Shown here one piece after another: positions 10,665-17,263 of a stretch of 36,825 nucleotides of DNA. Each line of letters opens with the position of its first letter. Positions within the stretch are counted from its first letter, which is position 1. The notes below the pieces were generated by a model. That model made no database searches, was not told the origin of the DNA, and saw only the letters and a program-made list of their open reading frames with translations. A program made the position numbers and the translations under genes. Source of the stretch: Erysipelotrichaceae bacterium (GTDB lineage Bacteria; Bacillota_I; Bacilli_A; Erysipelotrichales; Erysipelotrichaceae); NCBI GenBank assembly GCA_016302195.1, contig JAEDOA010000005.1, positions 1 through 36,825 of the forward strand, given 5' to 3'.

Positions 10665-11081
10665 TTACTCCCATCCTTCTACTTTAATGCCCATGTTTTT
10701 AGCAGTACCAGCAACGATTCTCATTGCTGCTTCTACGCTATTAGCATTTAAATCAGGCATCTTGTATTCAGCAATTTCCTTTAACTGATCAACTGTAATT
10801 GTACCAGCGATTGTTGTCTTAGGATTTCCTGAAGCCTTCGTGATACCAGCAGCCTTCTTTAACATATGAGCAGCTGGAGTAGTCTTTAATACAAAATCAA
10901 ATGACTTGTCTTCGTAAGCTGTGATAATAACAGGAACAATATCACCTTTTCTATCCTTTGTAGCATCATTGAATGCTGAACAGAATTGAGGCATATTTAT
11001 ACCAGCACTTGCTAATGCTGGACCTGGTCTAGCTCCACCAGCTTGGAATTGGAGCTTACATACTTTTGCAACTCTCTTCAT
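10665..11081 (-). CDS. rplK: 50S ribosomal protein L11 (uL11), short-loop form
   Basis: Component of the GTPase-associated centre, 138 aa. The C-terminal RNA-binding domain is standard ([38 protein letters not shown]). In the N-terminal domain the usual loop PAGKxxPAPPVGPAL is replaced by [11 protein letters not shown], so four residues (A-P-P-V) are missing after Pro19. This is the loop that contacts thiopeptides and the 23S RNA in other bacteria. The ATG follows AAAGGAA. It is first in its operon, preceded by its own promoter and an L1 operator, and nusG is not adjacent. Confidence 0.98.
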   Translation of the reverse strand: MKRVAKVCKLQFQAGGARPGPALASAGINMPQFCSAFNDATKDRKGDIVPVIITAYEDKSFDFVLKTTPAAHMLKKAAGITKASGNPKTTIAGTITVDQLKEIAEYKMPDLNANSVEAAMRIVAGTAKNMGIKVEGWE

Positions 11082-11108
11082 AAATAATTCCTTTCTTTAA
11101 TTTACGTT

Positions 11109-11139
11109 GTGGTATTTGAAGGGTTGCACCTTCTCCCAC
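11109..11139 (-). promoter_or_regulatory. L1 translational operator mimicking 23S rRNA
   Basis: In the RNA sense the leader reads GTGGGAG, a short hairpin region, then CTTCAAATACCAC. The L1-binding site of E. coli 23S rRNA (helices 76-78) has GTGGGAG ... CTTGAAATACCACC, so the flanks match almost exactly with the middle shortened. It ends 27 bases before the rplK start codon. L1 binding to such mimics is the established feedback mechanism for the rplK-rplA genes. Confidence 0.85.
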
Positions 11140-11168
11140 AAAAAACAGTTCGCAATTTTGCGACCACG

Positions 11169-11201
11169 ATTATAATACTATTTTTTAAGCATTATTGTCA
11201 A
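11169..11201 (-). promoter_or_regulatory. Promoter of the rplK-rpoC operon
   Basis: On the minus strand TTGACA (11196-11201) lies 18 bases before TATTAT (11172-11177), with a perfect TATAAT overlapping at 11169-11174. Transcription would start near 11162, giving a leader of about 80 bases that includes the L1 site. A small repeat CGCAA/TTGCG sits at 11151-11162. Confidence 0.8.
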
Positions 11202-11215
11202 TAGATAGTCACTTA

Positions 11216-11245
11216 TTTACATCATCAAATTGCCATTTTTATAAT
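11216..11245 (+). promoter_or_regulatory. Divergent promoter with no gene behind it
   Basis: TTTACA (11216-11221), 18 bases, then a perfect TATAAT (11240-11245). It is back to back with the rplK promoter. Its transcript would run into the terminator at 11274-11307 within about 55 bases. Confidence 0.55.
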
Positions 11246-11251
11246 GTAATA

Positions 11252-11307
11252 AATCCCCAAAAATTTATATATGGAGAAAACAAGATATGTAATTGTTTTC
11301 TCTTTTT
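11252..11307 (+). ncRNA. Candidate tiny RNA between rplK and the pseudouridine synthase gene
   Basis: Predicted transcript from the promoter at 11216-11245 to the terminator at 11274-11307. The body is AT-rich. The only ATG with coding potential (11271) would give 28 codons reading through the terminator, which I do not believe. Unrecognised; it may be a real small RNA or an abortive transcript. Confidence 0.3.
11274..11307 (+). terminator. Rho-independent terminator, orphan
   Basis: A 10-bp perfect stem (GAGAAAACAA at 11274-11283 with its complement at 11293-11302) is followed by TTTTT. No plus-strand gene lies upstream of it in the gap, so it probably ends the short transcript from 11216-11245. 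Confidence 0.65.
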
Positions 11308-11444
11308 ATCAAACAATAATCAAGAAAATAGTTCAAAAGATAGATTTTAATAAATGACATATCCATTTCTAAGTCCAAAGCAAAATCCGCATCTTTTTTC
11401 AGTTTTATTATGATTTCGCTTTTTCACTATACCAATCTATAGTT

Positions 11445-11450
11445 TATAAT
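11445..11450 (+). promoter_or_regulatory. -10 box in front of the pseudouridine synthase gene
   Basis: A perfect TATAAT lies 18 bases before the ATG. The -35 candidate 17 bases up (TTTCAC, 11422-11427) matches weakly. The rest of 11308-11440 is AT-rich, without a recognisable gene. Confidence 0.5.
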
Positions 11451-11467
11451 ACTTTTGGAGATGAATT

Positions 11468-12289
11468 ATGAAAATAAAAGCAGGCAAGCAAACCGATATC
11501 GATACTATTCTATTTGATTTTTTTCTCTCAAGAAAAACTGTTTATTTTCTGAAAGCAGAAAAAAGAGTAAGGGTTAACGGAGCAGTTGTCACTAAGAATA
11601 CGGCAATAGAAACAAATGATCAAATAGAGATAGATATTTTAAAACCCGAAACAAATGACATACCAGTTTATGATCGCAAAATAGAAGTATTATATGAAGA
11701 TGCTTATCTATTAATTATTAATAAGCCAATAGATATGTTGATATATGACAGTAACAGTCAAAACTGTCTTGATAACTGTGTTGCTAACTACTATCAAAAA
11801 AGTTGGCAAACTCACAAAGTTTACCACCTTCATAGATTAGATCGGGATACTTCAGGTTGCATCATCTATTGTAAAGAGCCTTACTTGCTGTCAAAACTAG
11901 ATTATATGATTGCCAATAAACAAATACAAAGAGATTATCTAGCTCTAATAGAGGGTAAACTAGAAAATAAAATAACCATAAATAAGCCAATAGGAAGGGA
12001 TAGACACATCAATAACAAATTCAGAATTTCAAGCAGCGGCAAACAAGCCATAACAAGTATAGAGCCAATAAAATACGAAAACGGGAATACTTTGGTTAAA
12101 TGTCGATTGAAAACTGGTAGAACTCACCAAATCAGAGTTCACCTTTCCAGTATTAATCATCCAATTGTAGGAGATAAAATATATGGAGGAAAGCAAGCTA
12201 ATAGGCTAATGTTGCATTCCTATAGCGTTTCTTTTATTCATCCAATCACTAACAAAAAAATAACAATCAGATGTAAATGCCCATTTTAA
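11468..12289 (+). CDS. RluA-family pseudouridine synthase
   Basis: Converts uridine to pseudouridine in rRNA or tRNA, 273 aa. An N-terminal S4-like RNA-binding segment (VYFLKAEKRVRVNGAVVTKNT) is followed by the catalytic domain, with the signature HRLDRDTSG around residue 120 holding the catalytic Asp. The family motifs LKTGRTHQIRVHLSSINHPIVGDKIYGG lie near the C-terminus. The ATG follows TTGGAG. It stands alone on the plus strand between divergent promoters and a shared terminator. The family has many paralogues with different target sites (RluC, RluD and others), so no specific target is assigned. Confidence 0.92.
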   Translation: MKIKAGKQTDIDTILFDFFLSRKTVYFLKAEKRVRVNGAVVTKNTAIETNDQIEIDILKPETNDIPVYDRKIEVLYEDAYLLIINKPIDMLIYDSNSQNCLDNCVANYYQKSWQTHKVYHLHRLDRDTSGCIIYCKEPYLLSKLDYMIANKQIQRDYLALIEGKLENKITINKPIGRDRHINNKFRISSSGKQAITSIEPIKYENGNTLVKCRLKTGRTHQIRVHLSSINHPIVGDKIYGGKQANRLMLHSYSVSFIHPITNKKITIRCKCPF

Positions 12290-12311
12290 AAGGTAGCAAG
12301 CGCTACCTTTT
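12288..12311. terminator. Bidirectional hairpin between convergent genes
   Basis: A 10-bp perfect stem (AAAAGGTAGC at 12288-12297, complement at 12302-12311) with a 4-nt loop separates the pseudouridine synthase stop from the ptsI stop. The A/T-rich ends of the stem provide a short U-tract in both directions, so it can serve both genes. Confidence 0.75.
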
Positions 12312-12315
12312 ATCA

Positions 12316-14019
12316 TTACTTTACTGTTGAATGAATTAAATCTAATACTTCCTGAGCTCTTTGACATTTAACTGCTTTAGCAGCTAGCTGTTGCATTTCT
12401 TGATAACTGATGCTGTTTGCAATGCTTCTAGCTTTCAAAATTGAAGTTGCACTCATAGAGAATTCGTCTAATCCTAAACCCATTAGTACTGCCATAGCAT
12501 CAGGTTCGCCAGCCATTTCTCCACACATGCCACACCATTTTCCTTGACTATGAGCGCCATCAATTGTCAACTTGATTAATCTTAAAATTGATGGATTTAA
12601 TGGCTGATACAAATATGAAACCTTTTCACTCATTCTGTCTGCTGCCATTGAGTATTGGATTAAGTCATTTGTTCCGATTGAGAAGAAGTCAGCGTACTTA
12701 GCAAATTCATCAGCTAGCACTGCTGCTGCTGGAATTTCAACCATCATACCTACCTGTAAATCCTGACCAACTTCAACCCCTTCCTTAACTAGTTTTTCCT
12801 TTTCCTCCTCTAATAAGGCTTTTGCTGAAACAAACTCGTCAATAGTCGCAATCATTGGGAACATGATTCTCAATTTTCCATAAGCACTTGCTCTTAATAA
12901 AGCTCTTAATTGAGTTCTAAAAATGTCTTTTCTATCTAAGCATAATCTAATAGCACGGTAACCTAAGAATGGATTCATTTCTGGATCGATTGGTAAATAT
13001 GGCAATTTTTTATCGCCTCCAATATCCAAGGTTCTAACAACAACAGGTTTACCGTTCATAGCAACCAATACTTTTTTATAAGCTTCAAATTGTTGCTGTT
13101 CGGTTGGTAATTCAGTAGAGTTCATATATAAGAACTCTGTTCTATATAATCCAACTCCCTCTCCACCATTATCAATAACACCAGCAACATCATCAGGAGT
13201 TCCAATGTTACCAACAATTTCAACCTTATGACCGTCAGTAGTAATAGTTTCTTTATCCTTTAATACCTTTAAAGCAGCAACTTCTTTTTGATACTTTTCA
13301 GCTTTTTCTTGATACTGTTCAATTGTCTTTTCATCAGGATTTACAATTAACTGACCCTTTAAAGCATCAAGAATCAATAAATCCCCATGCTTTACTTCGC
13401 TCATCACTGATGCAATACCTACAACAGCTGGGATTTCCAAACTTCTTGCCATAATAGCTGAGTGAGATGTTCTACCACCAATTTCAGTGGCGAAACCCTT
13501 AGTAAACTTCTTATCTAATTGTGCTGTATCCGAAGGAGTTAAATCGTGAGCAACCACAATAACTTCCTGGTCAATCAATGATAAATCAGCTACATCAACA
13601 CCTAAAATATGATATTTAATACGAGTAGTAACATCCTTGATATCGGCTGCTCTTTCTCTCATATATTCATCATCTAAGCTTTCAAACATTGAAATGTAGT
13701 TATTGCTGACAACATCTAAAGCATATTCAGCATTAACCTTTTCGTTTTCAATCATGCTAATAACTTCATCGCTCATAGCAGGATCATCTACAACCATTAA
13801 ATGAGCATCAAAAATTTCCAATTCTTCATCAGACAATTTGCCTGTTGCTCTCTCTTTAATTGTTTCGATGTCTTTTCTAGAGGCAGCTAAAGCATTTTTA
13901 AATTTTTCGATTTCCTCTTGAGGATTTGAATCCTTTTTTTCGATTGTTATTTGTGGTGTTTCCAATTTATAAGCTTTTGCTATTGTAATACCACTACTTG
14001 CTGCAATACCTTTTAACAT
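12316..14019 (-). CDS. ptsI: Phosphoenolpyruvate-protein phosphotransferase (PTS enzyme I)
   Basis: First step of sugar uptake by the phosphotransferase system: takes phosphate from PEP and passes it to HPr, in the cytoplasm. 567 aa, the usual size. The phosphorylated His is H186 in GGRTSHSAIMARS, and the PEP-binding part has FFSIGTNDLIQYSMAADR and the active-site region GKWCGMCGE (C496, C499). The N-terminus MLKGIAASSGI is typical. The ribosome site is odd: AGGAGG lies 15 bases before this ATG, and 2 bases before an out-of-frame ATG that opens a 12-codon frame overlapping the start. HPr (ptsH) is not adjacent. It probably shares a transcript with the small gene upstream at 14072. Confidence 0.97.
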   Translation of the reverse strand: MLKGIAASSGITIAKAYKLETPQITIEKKDSNPQEEIEKFKNALAASRKDIETIKERATGKLSDEELEIFDAHLMVVDDPAMSDEVISMIENEKVNAEYALDVVSNNYISMFESLDDEYMRERAADIKDVTTRIKYHILGVDVADLSLIDQEVIVVAHDLTPSDTAQLDKKFTKGFATEIGGRTSHSAIMARSLEIPAVVGIASVMSEVKHGDLLILDALKGQLIVNPDEKTIEQYQEKAEKYQKEVAALKVLKDKETITTDGHKVEIVGNIGTPDDVAGVIDNGGEGVGLYRTEFLYMNSTELPTEQQQFEAYKKVLVAMNGKPVVVRTLDIGGDKKLPYLPIDPEMNPFLGYRAIRLCLDRKDIFRTQLRALLRASAYGKLRIMFPMIATIDEFVSAKALLEEEKEKLVKEGVEVGQDLQVGMMVEIPAAAVLADEFAKYADFFSIGTNDLIQYSMAADRMSEKVSYLYQPLNPSILRLIKLTIDGAHSQGKWCGMCGEMAGEPDAMAVLMGLGLDEFSMSATSILKARSIANSISYQEMQQLAAKAVKCQRAQEVLDLIHSTVK

Positions 14020-14071
14020 AATATTTCTTCATTCCCTCCTATAGGATTTTCTTATCTTATATTAGCACTTT

Positions 14072-14362
14072 TCAACTCTTAAAACAATGTAAAAAGGTCT
14101 TCATCGCTTGATATTTAAGCCTATAGTAGGTTGATTTAGAATAATAGTTTCTCCACCAGTACTTTTGCTGCTGATTATCCAGAAAATCATTTTCAAATAT
14201 TCTCTTTTCTTCTTTTTTAAGCAAAGAAAGAGCATATTCTACTTTTAAAGCGAATTTTTCATCAGCATCACTGTCCTTCAATACATGGCTTTTAAATCTA
14301 TTCAGATTATAATCATCTACAATTTGAGTTATTTGCTTTGCCATTATTTTAAATTCAGTCAT
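14072..14362 (-). CDS. Small basic protein, possibly MG284/MPN403-like or sigma-region-4-like
   Basis: A 96-aa protein with no signal peptide. The C-terminal half (KKEEKRIFENDFLDN...WWRNYYSKSTYYRLKYQAMKTFLHCF) looks like the helix-turn-helix end of ArpU or sigma-region-4 type regulators, and recalls the uncharacterised mollicute family MG284/MPN403. Both resemblances are from memory. The ATG has AAAGGA 10 bases before it. It ends in TGA, the only gene I see in the window that does. It sits 52 bases before ptsI in the same direction, with a promoter and a 12-bp palindrome in front, so it may be a regulator transcribed with ptsI. Function not known. Confidence 0.7.
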   Translation of the reverse strand: MTEFKIMAKQITQIVDDYNLNRFKSHVLKDSDADEKFALKVEYALSLLKKEEKRIFENDFLDNQQQKYWWRNYYSKSTYYRLKYQAMKTFLHCFKS

Positions 14363-14390
14363 ATAAATATTATCCTTTCAAAAATTGGCT

Positions 14391-14402
14391 ATTCACGTGA
14401 AT
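14391..14402. promoter_or_regulatory. Perfect palindrome ATTCACGTGAAT, candidate operator
   Basis: A 12-bp perfect palindrome lies just downstream of the -10 box at 14409-14414, at the expected transcription start of the 14362-12316 minus-strand genes. That is a classic repressor position. The binding protein is unknown. Confidence 0.4.
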
Positions 14403-14408
14403 AAATTT

Positions 14409-14436
14409 ATTATATAAGCCTTTAGACAAATATCTA
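14409..14436 (-). promoter_or_regulatory. Promoter of the small protein-ptsI unit
   Basis: The minus strand has a perfect TATAAT (14409-14414) with a TAGATA -35 candidate 16 bases upstream (14431-14436). The -10 is good and the -35 weak, as for a regulated promoter. Confidence 0.5.
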
Positions 14437-14526
14437 TAGGAAAATAATTAAACGGGATTTTTTCAAAACAAAATAGGGAAAATAATGATACTCACTACAG
14501 AATTAGCCTATCATCCCACATACCAC

Positions 14527-14553
14527 AAAAAAAGTTTGATAACTGTATCAAAC
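14527..14553 (-). terminator. Terminator of the tRNA operon
   Basis: An 8-bp perfect stem (GTTTGATA/TATCAAAC, 14534-14553) with a 4-nt loop is followed on the minus strand by seven T (14527-14533). It lies 14 bases past the tRNA-Gly 3' end. Confidence 0.9.
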
Positions 14554-14566
14554 CTTTGCTTTTCAA

Positions 14567-14640
14567 TGGAGCAAGTGAGGGGAATTGAACCCCCGTGTCG
14601 ACCTTGGCAAGGTCGCGTTCTACCATTGAACTACACCTGC
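14567..14640 (-). tRNA. tRNA-Gly (GCC)
   Basis: 74 nt including an encoded CCA. The acceptor stem pairs GCAGGTG with CACTTGC, the discriminator is U, the D-loop has AGTTCAATGGTAGA, the anticodon loop is CTTGCCAAG with GCC, and the T arm has GGTTCAATTCC. It is the last gene of a three-tRNA operon. Confidence 0.96.
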
Positions 14641-14644
14641 GAAA

Positions 14645-14721
14645 TGGCGGTCCAGACGAGGATCGAACTCGCGATCTCCTCCGTGACAGGGAGGCATGTT
14701 AAACCACTACACCACTGGACC
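14645..14721 (-). tRNA. tRNA-Asp (GTC)
   Basis: 77 nt with encoded CCA. Acceptor GGTCCAG pairs with CTGGACC, the discriminator is G, the anticodon stem-loop CCTCCCTGTCACGGAGG shows GTC, and the T arm has AGTTCGATCCT. Only four bases separate it from tRNA-Gly. Confidence 0.97.
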
Positions 14722-14737
14722 AGATTTTTAAATTTAA

Positions 14738-14828
14738 TGGCGGAGAAGGAGGGATTTGAACCCTCGCGCCAGTTTCCCGACCTATACCCTTAGCAGGGGC
14801 ACCTCTTCGACCTCTTGAGTACTTCTCC
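14738..14828 (-). tRNA. tRNA-Ser (GCT)
   Basis: 91 nt with encoded CCA. Acceptor GGAGAAG pairs with CTTCTCC, and the anticodon stem-loop CCCCTGCTAAGGG shows GCT. The long variable arm (TAGGTCGGGAAACTGGCGC) is typical of class II tRNAs such as Ser. First gene of the tRNA operon. Confidence 0.96.
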
Positions 14829-14853
14829 TTAACAGAAATCTCAGTGCTTACTT

Positions 14854-14882
14854 ATAATACCACATCAATTTGACATATGCAA
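14854..14882 (-). promoter_or_regulatory. Promoter of the tRNA-Ser-Asp-Gly operon
   Basis: Minus strand TTGCAT (14877-14882), 17 bases, TATTAT (14854-14859). Predicted start is about 20 bases before tRNA-Ser. Confidence 0.7.
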
Positions 14883-14919
14883 GTATTAATTCAAAAAAAT
14901 TGATTACTGTCTTCAATTA

Positions 14920-14948
14920 TTTACAAACCTTTTCATTCCAAGTAAAAT
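14920..14948 (+). promoter_or_regulatory. Promoter of the patatin-oxidoreductase pair
   Basis: TTTACA (14920-14925), 17 bases, TAAAAT (14943-14948), about 30 bases before the patatin ATG. Confidence 0.65.
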
Positions 14949-14977
14949 ATTTATGAAAAAAGTGAGGAAGTTATTTT

Positions 14978-15844
14978 ATGAATAAAAATATAGGATTAGT
15001 GTTAGAAGGAGGAGGTTTCAGAGGAAGCTATACTGCAGGAGCTTTAAACTGGTTGGCTGATCAAGGAATATTTTTCAATTATACTGTTACTATTTCTGCT
15101 GCAACTCCTTTTGCCTTTTTATATCTAACAAACAATATACAACAGATGCACGACATTTCAGTAAACGGGTTATCTGATAAAAATGTATTTGGTATAAAAC
15201 CTATTTTTAATGAGGGTTCTATTGTTGGCTATAATTTTCTAATAAATAAATATCTGCGTCCTTTCTACAAAGAGGCGCTTGAGAAATTAAGAAATTCTGA
15301 CAAAGATATGGAAGTTGGCTTATATAATATGACAAAACAACAATTACAGTATTTTAATAAAACACAATTTGATGACGATGTTCAAATGTTTAAGGCTAGC
15401 TGTACTTTACCATTAGCAGGAAAAATGACAGAAATCAAAGATAATAAGTATCTTGATGGTGGCATTAGAACAATGGTTTCAATTGAAAGAGCAATAAAAA
15501 CAGGACACCAAAAGAATCTTGTTATAGTAACTAAGGACAAGAACTACGTCAGAAAACCAAATGGATTTTTATTGTCAACCATTCTTAAAATAGTCTATAG
15601 AAAATTTAAAACAATGTTATCAACTTTAGATGATCGTGTGGGAAACTACTATAACGAGATGGACACAATTTACCAATTAGAAGAGCAATCAAAAGCCCTA
15701 CTAATTCGTCCATCAAAAGATACAGGTGTTAAACGTTTCTCAGGAAGCGCTGAACAATTAGAAGAAATGTATCAGCTGGGCTATAAAGATATGGAAGATA
15801 GAAAAGAAGAAATCTATAAATTTTTAGAAATGGAGGATAAATAA
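14978..15844 (+). CDS. Patatin-like phospholipase family protein with altered nucleophile motif
   Basis: A 288-aa protein of the bacterial YjjU/patatin type, lipid acyl hydrolases with a Ser-Asp dyad. The Gly-rich oxyanion loop (GLVLEGGGFRGSYTAGAL, from residue 6) and the Asp motif (YLDGG, D160) are present. The nucleophile elbow, normally GxSxG (often GVSAGA), reads T38-I39-S40-A41-A42: the serine is kept but both glycines are replaced. Activity is therefore uncertain; it may be a weak or altered hydrolase. No signal peptide or membrane helix. ATG preceded by GAGGAAG. The stop overlaps the start of the next gene (TAATG), so the two are translated together. Confidence 0.88.
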   Translation: MNKNIGLVLEGGGFRGSYTAGALNWLADQGIFFNYTVTISAATPFAFLYLTNNIQQMHDISVNGLSDKNVFGIKPIFNEGSIVGYNFLINKYLRPFYKEALEKLRNSDKDMEVGLYNMTKQQLQYFNKTQFDDDVQMFKASCTLPLAGKMTEIKDNKYLDGGIRTMVSIERAIKTGHQKNLVIVTKDKNYVRKPNGFLLSTILKIVYRKFKTMLSTLDDRVGNYYNEMDTIYQLEEQSKALLIRPSKDTGVKRFSGSAEQLEEMYQLGYKDMEDRKEEIYKFLEMEDK

Positions 15845-16839
15845 TGAAACTAGGAATTGTCGGAACAGGGTTAATCGTTGACACTCTTTTCCAATTTATT
15901 GAGGAAATCGATAATATCGAAATAACTGCGCTATGTGGCACAGTTCACAGTAAAGATAAAATTGAATTGTTATCTACTTCCCACAATATTAGCAATACAT
16001 TCACCGATTACAATCAATTCTTAAAATCTGATAGTTTTGACACAGTATATGTAGCAGTGCCAAATTATCTTCACTACCAATTTTCAAAACAGGCTCTTCT
16101 AGCCAATAAAAATGTTATCTGTGAAAAGCCATTTACCACAAATTATAAGCAAGCGGCAAATCTTGCAAAAATTGCCCAAGAGAAAAAGCTTATAATTGTA
16201 GAGGCCATAAGCAGCATTCATAATCCTAATTTCATCAAAATAAAAGAATTAGTCAATAACTTGGGAGATATTAAAATTGTCACATTAAACTACACTCAAT
16301 ACTCAAGTCGCTATGATGCATTTATGCAGGGCAATATCCTTCCTGCCTTTGATGTAAATAAATCAGGAGGCGCCTTAATGGACTTAAACGTCTATAATAT
16401 TCACTTTGTTACAGAGCTGTTTGGTAACTGTCAAAAAGTTGCATATTATCCAAATATTGAGCGCAATATCGATACAAGTGGCATCTTGATAATGGAATAT
16501 CCTAGTTTTAAGGTAGTTAGTATTGCCGCAAAAGATTGCGCAAGCCCATTTACCAATTCCATTCAGGGAAATAAAGGAGCTATCTATACAAACTCTCCTT
16601 TATACACCTTAACTGATTTTACATATCAGTTGAACAAACAACAGCCAATGCATTATGATTTAACTCAAGGAATGCATCGAATGAAACCTGAATTTATTGA
16701 TTTTGCTTCAATCATAGACAATAAGGATTTTCAACAGGCGCAACAGCTACTAAATCATTCTCTTGTAGTTATGGATGTCTTAACAAAGGCAAGAGAATCA
16801 GGCAATATCGTATTTGCTGATGATAAAACAGAATTATAA
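15844..16839 (+). CDS. Gfo/Idh/MocA-family NAD(P)-dependent oxidoreductase
   Basis: A 331-aa sugar- or polyol-type dehydrogenase. The N-terminal Rossmann fold begins KLGIVGTGLIVDTL, and the family motif CEKPF (residues 96-100) holds the catalytic-site Lys-Pro. The C-terminal domain contains KSGGALMDLNVYNIHFVTELFG, the usual GGALxDxGxY...H motif with N in place of the Gly. The start codon overlaps the patatin stop and uses a GGAGG inside the end of that gene. The substrate cannot be told from sequence. It ends just before a decayed insertion sequence, and no own terminator is visible. Confidence 0.9.
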   Translation: MKLGIVGTGLIVDTLFQFIEEIDNIEITALCGTVHSKDKIELLSTSHNISNTFTDYNQFLKSDSFDTVYVAVPNYLHYQFSKQALLANKNVICEKPFTTNYKQAANLAKIAQEKKLIIVEAISSIHNPNFIKIKELVNNLGDIKIVTLNYTQYSSRYDAFMQGNILPAFDVNKSGGALMDLNVYNIHFVTELFGNCQKVAYYPNIERNIDTSGILIMEYPSFKVVSIAAKDCASPFTNSIQGNKGAIYTNSPLYTLTDFTYQLNKQQPMHYDLTQGMHRMKPEFIDFASIIDNKDFQQAQQLLNHSLVVMDVLTKARESGNIVFADDKTEL

Positions 16840-16844
16840 AAAGA

Positions 16845-16851
16845 ATTAATC
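16845..16851. repeat. Left target-site duplication of the IS remnant
   Basis: ATTAATC directly abuts the left end of the element and is repeated exactly at 17598-17604 on the other side. Seven bases is longer than the usual 3-4 of IS3 elements, so part of the match may be chance. Confidence 0.6.
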
Positions 16852-16893
16852 TGTCCTGAACCCAAAAAGTTGGACTAAAAAATATTAAGTTAA

Positions 16894-17263
16894 TTATAAG
16901 GCTTGATTCCTTGCCTGGCAAGGGGTTAAGCCTTTTAACTTTACTGTAATTCTCTTATTGTTGTAGTAATCAATATAATCAACCATAGCTTTATATAATT
17001 CATCAAGTGTCTTAAACTCACTCTCATGGCCATAGAACATCTCATTCTTCATCTTTCCAAAGAACTGTTCCATGATTCGGTTATCCATGCAGTTTCCTTT
17101 TCTGCTCATAGACTGAATAATTCCTCTGTCAGCTAAAGCTTTGTGGTAAGACTGCATCTGATACTACCATCACTGATCACTATGAAAGATAAGACCTTTA
17201 AGATCTTCATATTTGGACCTTAGCTCTGTTACAACTATTGTTTTTGCTTTGGTTGTTGCGCGT
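16894..17263 (-). pseudogene. IS3-family transposase orfB remnant
   Basis: C-terminal part of the DDE integrase. The final catalytic Glu region is present (MSRKGNCMDNRIMEQFFGKMKNEM), as is the end YYNNKRITVKLKGLTPCQAR. Upstream, FHSDQ-x-W-x-YQM is interrupted by TGA (17170-17172) and TAG (17164-17166) where family members have G and Q. The N-terminal fragment (ATTKAKTIVVTELRSKY) is joined directly to this part, so the middle with the first two catalytic Asp is deleted. Not functional. The intact downstream stretch from 16894 to 17157 looks like an 87-codon gene but is only this fragment. Confidence 0.85.

Noticed and set aside
14485-14793. Plus-strand open frame of 102 codons
   Set aside because: It runs antisense across the tRNA-Gly and tRNA-Asp genes and into tRNA-Ser; such frames over tRNAs are artefacts.
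16894-17157. An 87-codon independent gene
   Set aside because: It is the tail of a degraded IS3 transposase, continuous with upstream transposase sequence across two stop codons.
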